Assembly (NCBI RefSeq): GCF_000341085.1
Contig: NZ_ANBA01000014.1
Span: 62,001-126,000, forward strand
Source of the DNA: Nocardiopsis ganjiahuensis DSM 45031
GTDB taxonomy: Bacteria; Actinomycetota; Actinomycetes; Streptosporangiales; Streptosporangiaceae
Direction of reading: 5' to 3'
DNA: 64,000 nt
The notes under the pieces: generated by a model
The model's database searches: none
Told to the model about the DNA's origin: nothing
The model's input: the letters and a program-made list of their open reading frames with translations, nothing else
Shown here: piece by piece, positions 42,718 through 50,435 of the stretch
Layout of the letters: the number at the start of each line of letters is the position of its first letter
Numbering within the stretch: position 1 is the first letter of the stretch
Translations under genes and position numbers: made by a program

Positions 42718-43836
42718 TCAGGCGTCGGTGCTGACGCGTACGAGCTGTCCCGGGCCTTCGGCGACCAGGTCCCAGGACCGGGTGGTGACGTAGAAGTCCC
42801 CCTCGGGGGTGATCTCGACACCGCCCGGGTGCTCCAAGCCCTCCGAGGCCAGGACCACGTGGGAGCCGTCCGGCTCCACCCGCACGAGGCGGCCCGTGGG
42901 GTCGGGTGACTCCAGGCCCTGAGCCGCCATCTCCAGGACCACGAGACGCCCCTCGTGGTCGAAGGTGATGTCGTTCACCGCGGTGAACCCCTCGGCGTAC
43001 AGTTCGAGGTCCCCGTCGAGGGTCAGCCGCCAGACCCGGGCGGTCCCGGTCTCCTCCTCGGCGCTGAACTCGCTCACGTAGTAGGCGCCGTCGGGGCCCT
43101 CCACGACCGCACTCGGTACGGCCTCGACCGTACCGCCGTCCACTTCGTGGTCGGGGATGAGGGCGAGCAGTTCCACGCGGCCGCGCGGGGACACGTGCAG
43201 GACGGAGTTGCCTCCCGCGTCGGCGACGACGGTCCCCGAGGGGCCGACGGCCAGACCGTAGGGGTTGGAGTTGAGCTCCACGACATGGGGGTCGTGCTCC
43301 TCCTCGAACGCGGCGAGGTCGCCGTAGGGGAAGACCCTGGTGCTCGGGCCGACCTTGGCCACCTGGCCCAGCGGCAGGACGCGGTCACCGATGCCGTCAC
43401 GGGTGGACAGGCTCCCGGCCAGGCCGAACGCCACGTGGATCCGGCCCCGGTACACGTCCACGCCGTGCGGTCCTATGACCGTGACCTCGTTGTCCACCGA
43501 GGGCAGGCCCTCCACGACACGGGTCGAGGCCCCCGTGGCCGGTGTGTGGGAGAAGATCGCGCCGGTGGGCCCGTAACAGGCCGGATAACCTCCCACACCG
43601 GGTGCACAGGGCCCCTCTCCGCCGGTGCCGGCCTCCGCGACCAGAAGCCGCTCGCGCAGGGGGTCCCACGTGATCTTGCGGGGGTTGTCGAGACCTTCGT
43701 GGACGACCTCGAGTGTGGCCTGGGAGCTGAGGTCGGTGACATCGGCGGCGGACACGGCCGGGCCGACGGGAAGCAGGGCGGCGGTGAGAACGGCCACCGC
43801 GGCCAGACGACTCGCGGGGTTGGGGGACCAGGGCAT
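42718..43836 (-). CDS. Secreted ScyD/ScyE-family beta-propeller protein
   Basis: A 372-residue exported protein. A Sec signal peptide (about residues 1-31, RLAAVAVLTAALLPVGPAVS then AAD) precedes a six-bladed NHL/SMP-30-like propeller; repeats such as NPYGLAVGPSGTVVADAGGN, NDITFDHEGRLVVLEMA and GGVEITPEGDFYVTTRS are visible. The family name comes from proteins encoded beside cyanobacterial scytonemin genes; function is unknown. CAGGAG precedes the ATG at 43836. It lies 79 bases behind the SDR gene on the same strand, so it probably shares its transcript. Confidence 0.8.
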   Translation of the reverse strand: MPWSPNPASRLAAVAVLTAALLPVGPAVSAADVTDLSSQATLEVVHEGLDNPRKITWDPLRERLLVAEAGTGGEGPCAPGVGGYPACYGPTGAIFSHTPATGASTRVVEGLPSVDNEVTVIGPHGVDVYRGRIHVAFGLAGSLSTRDGIGDRVLPLGQVAKVGPSTRVFPYGDLAAFEEEHDPHVVELNSNPYGLAVGPSGTVVADAGGNSVLHVSPRGRVELLALIPDHEVDGGTVEAVPSAVVEGPDGAYYVSEFSAEEETGTARVWRLTLDGDLELYAEGFTAVNDITFDHEGRLVVLEMAAQGLESPDPTGRLVRVEPDGSHVVLASEGLEHPGGVEITPEGDFYVTTRSWDLVAEGPGQLVRVSTDA

Positions 43837-43915
43837 GGCGGGGCTCCTGCGGGGTTCGGGGCACGGGGAGGAGCGGGGCCGGAGCTCGTGCCCGGCCCCG
43901 CATCGGCGGGGAGGG

Positions 43916-44671
43916 TCAGCCGGTGTGGCTCTGCGCGGTGAAGCGTTCGCCGCTGACCTCGGCCGGGGGCTGGTCCAGGAGCCACTTCCAGAAGGGGAGG
44001 GTGCTCTCGGGGGCGGGCAGTGCGGACAGGTCGGCCCCGGGCTCGGCCTCGGCGTACATACGCGTGCCCATGTCGCCGGGGTCGACCGCGACGACGCCGA
44101 TGCCGGCCTCGGCCAGTTCCAGCGCGAGGATGCGTCCGGCCTGGTCCATGGCGGCCTTGCTGGCGCCGTAGACCCCCGCGCACGGGAAGACTTCCACCGC
44201 GGCGTCACTGGAGATGTTGACGATCAGGGATCCGGCGCCGAGGCGGGGGACGGCTTCACGGATCAGAGCCAGTGGAGCGACCACGTTGGTCTCCAGGACC
44301 CGTTGGTAGACGCCGGCGTCCGCCTCGATCAGCGGGGCGATGGGGCTCATGCCCATGAGGGCGGCATTGTTCACGACCAGGCCGAAGCCGGGAAGGGAGT
44401 CCGCCTCCACCACCAGACGGGCGCGGTGGTCGGGGTCGAGGACGTCTCCGGGCAGTGCCACGACCCGGCCCGGCCCCTCGGCGTTGAGTTTGTCCGCCAG
44501 GGCGGTGAGTTCGTCGGTGGAACGGGAGGTCGCCACCACGGTCCAGCCCCGCGCGCACAGGAACGCGGTGAGCGTGGCGCCCAGCCCGCGTCCCGCGCCG
44601 GTCACGAGAGCGGTTCGCCTCGTTCCGCCGGTGGGTGGTGTCGCCGAACGGTCGGTCACGTTGTCGTGCAT
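43916..44671 (-). CDS. Short-chain dehydrogenase/reductase
   Basis: A 251-residue classical SDR. The NAD(P)-binding TGAGRGLGATL motif is near residue 25, NNAALMG follows, then the catalytic Ser in VNISSDAA and the YGASK catalytic Tyr-Lys pair. An Arg-containing ATSRSTDE after beta-2 suggests NADP preference. The substrate is unknown; in this context it could be a tailoring or detoxifying reductase. It is the middle gene of a likely SRPBCC-SDR-ScyD operon. Confidence 0.87.
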   Translation of the reverse strand: MHDNVTDRSATPPTGGTRRTALVTGAGRGLGATLTAFLCARGWTVVATSRSTDELTALADKLNAEGPGRVVALPGDVLDPDHRARLVVEADSLPGFGLVVNNAALMGMSPIAPLIEADAGVYQRVLETNVVAPLALIREAVPRLGAGSLIVNISSDAAVEVFPCAGVYGASKAAMDQAGRILALELAEAGIGVVAVDPGDMGTRMYAEAEPGADLSALPAPESTLPFWKWLLDQPPAEVSGERFTAQSHTG

Positions 44672-44774
44672 GCTCGCTTGCTCCTCGCCGATAGGGGGTC
44701 GGGGGTCGGGAATCGCGTGCGGATGACGTGCGTGCCGGCCCCCGGGGCGGGCTGGGCGGCGCGTCGGGTACCGG

Positions 44775-45281
44775 TCAGTCCTGGATGGTCCGCAGGTAGT
44801 CGGGCATCAGCTCCGAGAAGCGCGCGTCGGACTCGACCAGGGGCGGGGCCCCGGTGAGGTGCGCTTCGAGCGAGTCGGTGTACATGTGCCAACCCGCGGC
44901 GTATTCGACCGGGACGACCGGCGGGACCATCCCGTCGTGCCTCAGGGTGAGCTCGGTGCACCCGTCCTCGGTGGCGGCCAGGTCCAGGGTGACCCTGGTC
45001 TCGGGCTCACCCGTGTAGGTCCAGGCCAGTTCCATGTGGCGCGGCGGTTCCCAGGAGAGCACCTCACAGGTGATGGTGTCGCCGTGCTGTCCCCGACCCT
45101 CCAGGACGAAACGGTTTCCGTCGCCCGGTTCGCCCCTCACAGCGGGCCCGAACCACAGTTCGAGCAGGTCGATCCGTGTCCAAGCGGCCCACACCTGTTC
45201 CTGGTCGGCGGGTAGCCGCCGCACCAGGACCATCGACTTCTGATCGCGGGCGAGGGTCGAGTAGAGCGTCGAAGCGGTCAT
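44775..45281 (-). CDS. SRPBCC (AHSA1-like) domain protein
   Basis: A 168-residue single-domain protein of the START/Bet v1-like SRPBCC fold. AHSA1 features are LPADQEQVWAAWTRIDLLEL near the start, the middle CEVLSWEPPRHMELAWTYTG, and the C-terminal helix beginning YAAGWHMYTDSLEAHLTG. Many such proteins bind small hydrophobic ligands. The CalC self-sacrifice protein that protects the calicheamicin producer has this general fold, so a resistance role is possible next to an enediyne cassette; the sequence alone does not prove it. GGAGGT precedes the ATG. Its promoter has an operator-like repeat. Confidence 0.85.
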   Translation of the reverse strand: MTASTLYSTLARDQKSMVLVRRLPADQEQVWAAWTRIDLLELWFGPAVRGEPGDGNRFVLEGRGQHGDTITCEVLSWEPPRHMELAWTYTGEPETRVTLDLAATEDGCTELTLRHDGMVPPVVPVEYAAGWHMYTDSLEAHLTGAPPLVESDARFSELMPDYLRTIQD

Positions 45282-45341
45282 CGCTTACCTCCGGTTGGTC
45301 CCGGTCCGGGATCAGGTGGTGCCGTGAGAGGCTATTAGCGA

Positions 45342-45375
45342 GATCACTATAATCATCAATATCAAGAGTGATCAA
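45342..45375 (-). promoter_or_regulatory. Promoter with overlapping operator for the SRPBCC operon
   Basis: Read on the minus strand: TTGATC (45370-45375), an 18-base spacer, TATAGT (45346-45351). A perfect 7-bp inverted repeat, GATCACT (45342-45348) and AGTGATC (45367-45373), brackets the core promoter, a good place for a repressor such as the adjacent HxlR protein. The -10 box lies within TTATAGTGAT, found again at 50008-50017. Confidence 0.6.
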
Positions 45376-45412
45376 CACTCCGTGTGGAGAAGTGTTCCGT
45401 CCCCGGCCTCGA

Positions 45413-46066
45413 TCAGGACAGGCCGAGCATGCGGCTGCACCGCTGAACGGCCTCCGCCGACCCCTCCACGCGCATGTCGCCGGTGGCCAGGGCCTCGAAC
45501 GGGGTCAGGATCCTGGTCCCGACGCGGACGAAGGTCTCCGCTGAGCTGTGGATCGTCAGATCCGGCGGCGTGACCGGGCCGCGCACGAACTCCGCCTTCC
45601 CTCCGCCCACGCGGACGCCGAACACCTCGTCGTCGATACGGAACTCGTACTGCTCGCTGACCTGCGGTACGAGCTCCGGGATGGCCATGGCCTGGATCGC
45701 GAGGAACCCCCAGCCGGCCCGTACGGCACCCGCGCCCACTTCTCTCTTGCTGAGTTGGCCCAACCCCCACCGGGCCAGGGCCAGCACGGGCTCGCGCAGG
45801 CCGAGCCCCTCCTCGGTGAGCTCGTAGACCTTCCCCCGCGCGTCCCCGGGTGCGGGGGAAGCGCTGACCAAGCCGTTCTCCGCCATCGATCGCAGGCGTG
45901 TGGACAGCAGGTTCGGGGCCAGGCCCGGGAGGTCGTGCAGGAGCTCGTTGAACCTGGCCGGCCCGATGAGGAGCTGGCGCACGATGAGCAGGGTCCAGCG
46001 CTCGCCCACGATGTCCAGGCCGGCCGCCAGCCCGCAGAACTGGCCGTAGTCTCGTTTGTTCGTCAC
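45413..46066 (-). CDS. HxlR-family winged-helix regulator with SCP2-like C-terminal domain
   Basis: A 217-residue regulator. Residues 1-105 carry the HxlR winged helix (DIVGERWTLLIVRQLLIGPA, FNELLHDLPGLAPNLLSTRL, ENGLVSASPAPGD). Residues 120-215 resemble a sterol-carrier (SCP2-like) ligand domain (EYEFRIDDEVFGVRVGG-type strands), a known fusion in actinomycetes. Many HxlR proteins sense reactive or electrophilic compounds. It starts with GTG at 46066. It is upstream of, and co-oriented with, the SRPBCC operon, whose promoter holds an inverted repeat it could bind. Confidence 0.87.
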   Translation of the reverse strand: MTNKRDYGQFCGLAAGLDIVGERWTLLIVRQLLIGPARFNELLHDLPGLAPNLLSTRLRSMAENGLVSASPAPGDARGKVYELTEEGLGLREPVLALARWGLGQLSKREVGAGAVRAGWGFLAIQAMAIPELVPQVSEQYEFRIDDEVFGVRVGGGKAEFVRGPVTPPDLTIHSSAETFVRVGTRILTPFEALATGDMRVEGSAEAVQRCSRMLGLS

Positions 46067-46172
46067 GACGGTTCCACATTGCTTTGCCGTGTGTTCATGT
46101 GTTGCAGGATACTACCTATTCTTATAGCGTCATTCTCTGGTGGCACACCGACTCCAGGGCTAAGGCGGTCCC

Positions 46173-46580
46173 ATGTACATCATCTGGTTCCTGCACCGCG
46201 TTCCCTCTGGGAAGGGGTCCGACTTCACCGACCTCGTCCGCGAGGCGATCGAGGTCTTCGTACGACACGGGGCGATCGGCGGGAGCGTGTTCGAGGTCGC
46301 CGACCCCCAGGCCAAGTATGGCTGCGGGGCGATACCGGACGCGGTCGAGGTCCGACCCGACGAGTCGCTCTACGTCGAGCTCAACTACTTCCATGACCGC
46401 GCCGACTTCGACAGGGTCATGCCCCTGGTGGACGCCGACCCCGAGCTGGAACGGCTCTACGGCCAACTGGTGGCCATGACCGACATCGGACGGATCGTCC
46501 GGGGCGAGTTCGCGAGTCTCTACCACGTGATGAACTCCGGCGAGTTCCGGGACTACCTCACAGCGTCCCGGTCCGCGTGA
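46173..46580 (+). CDS. Small dimeric alpha/beta-barrel-type protein (DUF1428-like?)
   Basis: A 135-residue protein without a signal peptide. The order of elements (MYIIWFLHRVPSGKGSDFTD, a long helix, HGAIGGSVFEVADP, ESLYVELNYFHDRADFDRVM) suggests a ferredoxin-like dimeric alpha/beta barrel such as DUF1428 or EthD/ABM-type proteins, which include small-molecule monooxygenases and accessory factors. I cannot assign the family firmly. It is divergent from the HxlR gene, with a 106-base gap holding AT-rich promoter-like sequence (TTATAGCG near 46122), and 28 bases ahead of an MFS transporter gene, so the two are probably co-transcribed. Confidence 0.7.
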   Translation: MYIIWFLHRVPSGKGSDFTDLVREAIEVFVRHGAIGGSVFEVADPQAKYGCGAIPDAVEVRPDESLYVELNYFHDRADFDRVMPLVDADPELERLYGQLVAMTDIGRIVRGEFASLYHVMNSGEFRDYLTASRSA

Positions 46581-46608
46581 GCCCCCAGGTACTCCAAGGA
46601 GCCCGAAC

Positions 46609-47862
46609 ATGCAGAACAGTCGTCAACGCCCTCACCGGCCGCCTTCCAGCACACGTGCCCTGACCCTGGTCTCCGGGGGGCAGTTCCTGGCCTTCGGGCT
46701 CGCCATCGGTGTCATGACCGTCATGTGGGCGGAAGTGATCATCGCCCTGAACGTGGGCGAAGGCGTGTTCGGCACGCTGCACCTGCTGTTCCCCGTCGTC
46801 GCGTTGGTGACGCTCCTCGGTACGAAGTACCTGTACCGCCGCTACGGCAACCGCGACCTGGCGGTCTGGGGACAGACGGCGATGATCGGCATGCTCGTGG
46901 TCCTGGCATGGAGCGACACCACGTTCGGCCTGCTCGTGGCCTTCGCGCTGGCCGGTGCGGCCAGCGCACTGATCGACACCTCCACCAACAGCGTCTTCAT
47001 GGACCTGGGGAACAGCACCGGCCGAGACGTCATGAACGTGATGTACGCGGTCAACAGCGGTGGGACCGTCATCAGTGCCCTGGGCTGCGGAGTCCTGATC
47101 AGCCTGGGCATGGACTACCGCTGGGTACTGCTGGTCAGCGCCGCGGTGATGCTGCCGTTCCTCATCGCCACCTTCCTGGTCCGCTACCCCGCGCCGCCCG
47201 AGTCGGACGAGGGCGACGCGGACGTGGAGGCGCCCGACCTCGGCGTGCGCTCCCTGATGGCCAACAGCCGCCTGTTCCGGGTGGTCTTCGCGCTGACCGC
47301 CCTCGGCATCGCCGTGGAGAGCGTCGTCCAGGTGTGGGTGGTGATCTACGTCGACCAGTTGATGAACGTCCCGATCGTGGTCGGCGCCGCCGCGTTCTCG
47401 ATGTTCAGCTTCACCATGCTCGTCGGCCGCCTGGGCAACGCCTGGCTGCTGGCCAGGGCGGGCGTGCGTGTGTCCTTCGTGCTGTCCGGGGCAGGCATGG
47501 CGGTCGCCGGAGCCGTGCTCATGCTGGGTGCCGGAGTATGGGCCTCGGTCCTGGCCTTCACCCTGGCCGGGCTGGCCAACGCCGGAATGCAGCCGACCGG
47601 GATCAGCGCCGCCTCGCGCATCGCGCCGATGCACACCGGAGCGATCGCCGGGGCCGTCATGCTGCCCGCCTACGGGGCCTTCATCCTCTCGCCCACCGTC
47701 TACGGATGGCTGGCCGAATGGACCTCCCTGGACCTGGCCATGGTCCTGGTCCTCGTCTGCGGTGTGCTCACCGTCGTGCTGGCCTTCGACCGCTCTGTCG
47801 CCGAGGTCGACCGCGAACTGCGTTCCCTCGCCGACAAGGAGAAGGCCGCCGACACCCGTTGA
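46609..47862 (+). CDS. MFS transporter
   Basis: A 417-residue major facilitator with about 12 membrane helices and a central charged loop (PPESDEGDADVEAPDLG, near residues 197-213). The helix 2-3 loop LGTKYLYRRYGNRDLAVWG fits the conserved MFS loop. CAAGGAG precedes the ATG. MFS pumps often export the product of a nearby antibiotic cluster; this one is 5 kb from the enediyne cassette, so that is possible but unproven. It is co-oriented with the small barrel protein and ends at a strong convergent terminator. Confidence 0.87.
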   Translation: MQNSRQRPHRPPSSTRALTLVSGGQFLAFGLAIGVMTVMWAEVIIALNVGEGVFGTLHLLFPVVALVTLLGTKYLYRRYGNRDLAVWGQTAMIGMLVVLAWSDTTFGLLVAFALAGAASALIDTSTNSVFMDLGNSTGRDVMNVMYAVNSGGTVISALGCGVLISLGMDYRWVLLVSAAVMLPFLIATFLVRYPAPPESDEGDADVEAPDLGVRSLMANSRLFRVVFALTALGIAVESVVQVWVVIYVDQLMNVPIVVGAAAFSMFSFTMLVGRLGNAWLLARAGVRVSFVLSGAGMAVAGAVLMLGAGVWASVLAFTLAGLANAGMQPTGISAASRIAPMHTGAIAGAVMLPAYGAFILSPTVYGWLAEWTSLDLAMVLVLVCGVLTVVLAFDRSVAEVDRELRSLADKEKAADTR

Positions 47863-47882
47863 GCGGTGGAACCCGCCCGCTC

Positions 47883-47916
47883 GCGGTCGTGCCGGGCACC
47901 TTCCCGGCACGACCGC
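47883..47916. terminator. Bidirectional hairpin terminator
   Basis: Perfect 14-bp stem (47883-47896 with 47903-47916), 6-nt loop, between the convergent MFS and methyltransferase genes. Confidence 0.8.
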
Positions 47917-47921
47917 CCCCC

Positions 47922-48689
47922 TCACCGGGGACGCCGCACGGTCCAGGTCTCCCGCAGCGTGTGGTCACCGGGCGCCGCGGTTCCGTAGTCGTCGCACACG
48001 AGGACGGTCTCCAACCCCGCGCCCGTGACCGCCTCCTGCAGCTCGCGGGTGGAGAACCACCGCTGCCGGTGCGTCTCGTCCGTGCGGGTGTAGCGGCCGT
48101 CCTCCTCCCGGGTGAACACGGTGACCAGGTAGTCGAAACGCGGGGTGCCCCCGATCGGGCGCGTGTCCCACAGGTAGGCGAAGTCCCCGAAGTCCGCGCA
48201 CGTGCGGCCGACCGTCGCCATCTGCTGGAAGGACCTGCGGGTGCCCAGGTCGAACACGAACACCCCGCCGGGTCGGAGGAGACCGCGTACCTGGGCGAGA
48301 ACCGCCTCCAGCTGCCCGGGGGACGCGAAGTAGTTGACCCCGTCGTAGCAGCAGGTGACCGCGTCGAAGGGGCCCGTCCCGGCGATCAGGGGCGAGGGCA
48401 GCGCGGCCAGGTGCAAGCGCGTGCCGGCGGCCGCGCGGCGGCGCGCGTGCGCGAGCATCTGCGCCGAGGCGTCCACCCCGGTCACCTCGTATCCGCGTTC
48501 CTGGAGCATCGTCAGCATCATCCCGGTTCCGCAGCACAGGTCCAGCACACTCCTGACAGGAACGCAGGCCTCTTCGAAGCGGTCCGTCACGTGTGTCGCC
48601 CAGCTTTGGTAGGGAACGCGGTCAGCGGCCATCCACCGGTCGTAGACCGCCGCGAGTCCGCTGTAGGGCGCCTCGGTGGTCACTGTCAT
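47922..48689 (-). CDS. Class I SAM-dependent methyltransferase
   Basis: A 255-residue methyltransferase. Motif I is VLDLCCGTGMMLTML (near residue 48), motif II is VTGVDASAQML, the acidic/aromatic FDAVTCCYDGVNY is near 108, and LRPGGVFVFDLGT is motif III. The N-terminal YDRWMA resembles small-molecule methyltransferases of the UbiE/BioC-like group. Acceptor unknown; tailoring of a natural product is possible. GGAGAGG lies upstream of the ATG. It is downstream of the hypothetical 396-residue gene, with a terminator hairpin between them. Confidence 0.87.
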   Translation of the reverse strand: MTVTTEAPYSGLAAVYDRWMAADRVPYQSWATHVTDRFEEACVPVRSVLDLCCGTGMMLTMLQERGYEVTGVDASAQMLAHARRRAAAGTRLHLAALPSPLIAGTGPFDAVTCCYDGVNYFASPGQLEAVLAQVRGLLRPGGVFVFDLGTRRSFQQMATVGRTCADFGDFAYLWDTRPIGGTPRFDYLVTVFTREEDGRYTRTDETHRQRWFSTRELQEAVTGAGLETVLVCDDYGTAAPGDHTLRETWTVRRPR

Positions 48690-48737
48690 CGGTGTTTCCT
48701 CTCCAGGCCTGTGCGGCCTCGCTCTCGGTACGCGAAA

Positions 48738-48770
48738 GATCCGCGCCGGGCTGGGCGCCCGGCGCGGATC
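48738..48770 (-). terminator. Hairpin between the hypothetical gene and the methyltransferase gene
   Basis: Perfect 14-bp stem (48738-48751 with 48757-48770), 5-nt loop, just past the leftward stop at 48784. It should terminate or attenuate transcription into the methyltransferase gene. Confidence 0.7.
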
Positions 48771-48783
48771 GGCTTCACTGCGG

Positions 48784-49974
48784 TCAGGCCTGTGCCTCGG
48801 CGTCGGTCAGGACGTCGATGCTGCCGTCGGGGCGGCCGTGGCACTTCTCGGAGTTGAGGGTCATCTGGCGACCCGCGCCGGTGTAGTCGCCGGCCTTCCC
48901 GCGGAAGGTCCCGTAGAGCCGCGCGTTGGTGCGCTCGCCCGCGACGGGGTCGGTGGGGTTGGCCAGCTGGATGTGCCCCGCCCGGACCTCGCCCGCCTCC
49001 AGGACGGCCTCCAGGTTCACGGCGGCCCATCCGAAGTAACGGCCCCGCACGCTCTTCACGAAGGGTGCCTCGGCGGCGCGCAGGCGGTCCGCCCGGACAC
49101 CGGTGCCTCCGATGTCGAACTCACCCTGCTTCGCCAGGCTGGTCATCGCGATCCGGTTCAGGGCGATGGGCACGTTCACCGGCTCCCCCTCCTCGACGAT
49201 CCCGCTGGGGAAGTAGGGCCGCAGGGTCTCGGAGAGGTAGGTGTGCTCCAGGTGGTTGCCCGCGTAGGAGACGGAGGTACCGCGGAAGGGATAGATTTCC
49301 AGGTACGGGGACCCGTCCTCGTGGAAGCCCGCGATGCGCTTCTCGATGGTCAGGTCGGTTCGGATGGTGTTGACGTTGGTCGAGGCCAGGACCCGGCCCA
49401 TCAGCGAGTCGAACCACTGCGGGGAGACCACCGCGCGCACGGGGCCGTCGGGCTGGTCCACGATGACGTTGCCGCTGAGGATCAGGGGGACGGTCTGGTC
49501 GAAGTGGCCGGACTCCTCGACCAGGGCCGAGGTGTAGACCCGGGACTCCGCCTGCCCGGTGGCGTCCGTGAGCAGCACGCGCGCCCAGTCGGCCACCTCG
49601 GGGTCCTCGGCGTCGCGGTGGGCCTCCAGCAGCGGAACGGCTTCGGCGCCCACGGTCTTCAGGGCGAGCCACAGGGCTCCCTGCCGGGCCATGGAGTCGG
49701 TCTCCCGGCTGAGGAACCGTTCGATGACCGGCAGGGCCTGGGCCGAGCTGCGGTCGGCGAACTCCCAGAGGGCCCGCTCGCGCTCCAGGGCGGTCTCCAG
49801 ACCGAAGGCCGCCTCCTCCAAGTCGCCGTTGGAACGGCTGTCGAAGGGGAGGTAGTTCTCGGCGATGGGCCGGGCGAAGTCGATGTACTCGGCGGGGTCG
49901 TTGTAACGCGCCTGGTTCGGAGGCACGTAGGAGGTGATGCCGGACTTCTCTGCGGGGGTGTGCTGGATCGACAT
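48784..49974 (-). CDS. Hypothetical protein with HEAT-like N-terminal helices
   Basis: A 396-residue cytoplasmic protein without a recognised family. Residues about 50-140 look like HEAT-type helical repeats (ERALWEFADRSSAQALPVIE, ARQGALWLALKTVGAEAVPL, DPEVADWARVLLTDATG). The rest is beta-rich (VPLILSGNVIVDQPDGPVRA, IEKRIAGFHEDGSPYLEIYP). No catalytic motif stands out. The ATG at 49974 follows GGGAGAG. Upstream is an AT-rich promoter region carrying TTATAGTGAT, also present before the SRPBCC operon, which hints at shared control. Confidence 0.75.
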   Translation of the reverse strand: MSIQHTPAEKSGITSYVPPNQARYNDPAEYIDFARPIAENYLPFDSRSNGDLEEAAFGLETALERERALWEFADRSSAQALPVIERFLSRETDSMARQGALWLALKTVGAEAVPLLEAHRDAEDPEVADWARVLLTDATGQAESRVYTSALVEESGHFDQTVPLILSGNVIVDQPDGPVRAVVSPQWFDSLMGRVLASTNVNTIRTDLTIEKRIAGFHEDGSPYLEIYPFRGTSVSYAGNHLEHTYLSETLRPYFPSGIVEEGEPVNVPIALNRIAMTSLAKQGEFDIGGTGVRADRLRAAEAPFVKSVRGRYFGWAAVNLEAVLEAGEVRAGHIQLANPTDPVAGERTNARLYGTFRGKAGDYTGAGRQMTLNSEKCHGRPDGSIDVLTDAEAQA

Positions 49975-50435
49975 GCTGGTCTCTCCCAGAGTCGGAGAAG
50001 CAGGACAATCACTATAAGAAAATAAATCTTCATGCCTGTCAATCGTCACCAATTGGTCACTCTCGGTGTCGGAGCGGCGAAGGGCGACGTCAGGCCGTCG
50101 TCGGGCGAACAGGCTCCCCGTGATCAGGTTCTCGAGTACGCAGTATTGAAGAAAGCGCATGCCGTCCTCGGGGTTCGAGGGTGCGCGAGCCCAGGGAAGA
50201 AAGGTATAAATTTTATAGTGAAATGGCGTGGTGGATTGAATGGCGGGCGCCGAACGGACTCGGCCGAGGGGTGGGAAGCCGCAGGCGGCAAGGCGTGACG
50301 AAATCGGGCGGCTGGGGGCGTGTGGCTGCACGCGTTCGCGCAAACACGGAGTGTGTCGGCTCCTGGCTCACATAGGGTGGTGCATCATGGTCGGCGGCTT
50401 GCGGGCCCCACAGCGAGAACCGGAGCGGGAGCGGG
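49975..50435. other. Divergent AT-rich regulatory region
   Basis: About 460 bases without a gene. For the leftward gene, TTGACA (50037-50042, minus strand) and TATAGT (50011-50016) are 20 bases apart, wider than usual. ATCACTATAA at 50008-50017 is identical to 45343-45352, and TTATAGTGAA occurs in the other orientation at 50213-50222. A perfect ACCAATTGGT palindrome lies at 50048-50057. It marks the right edge of the accessory block. Confidence 0.5.
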
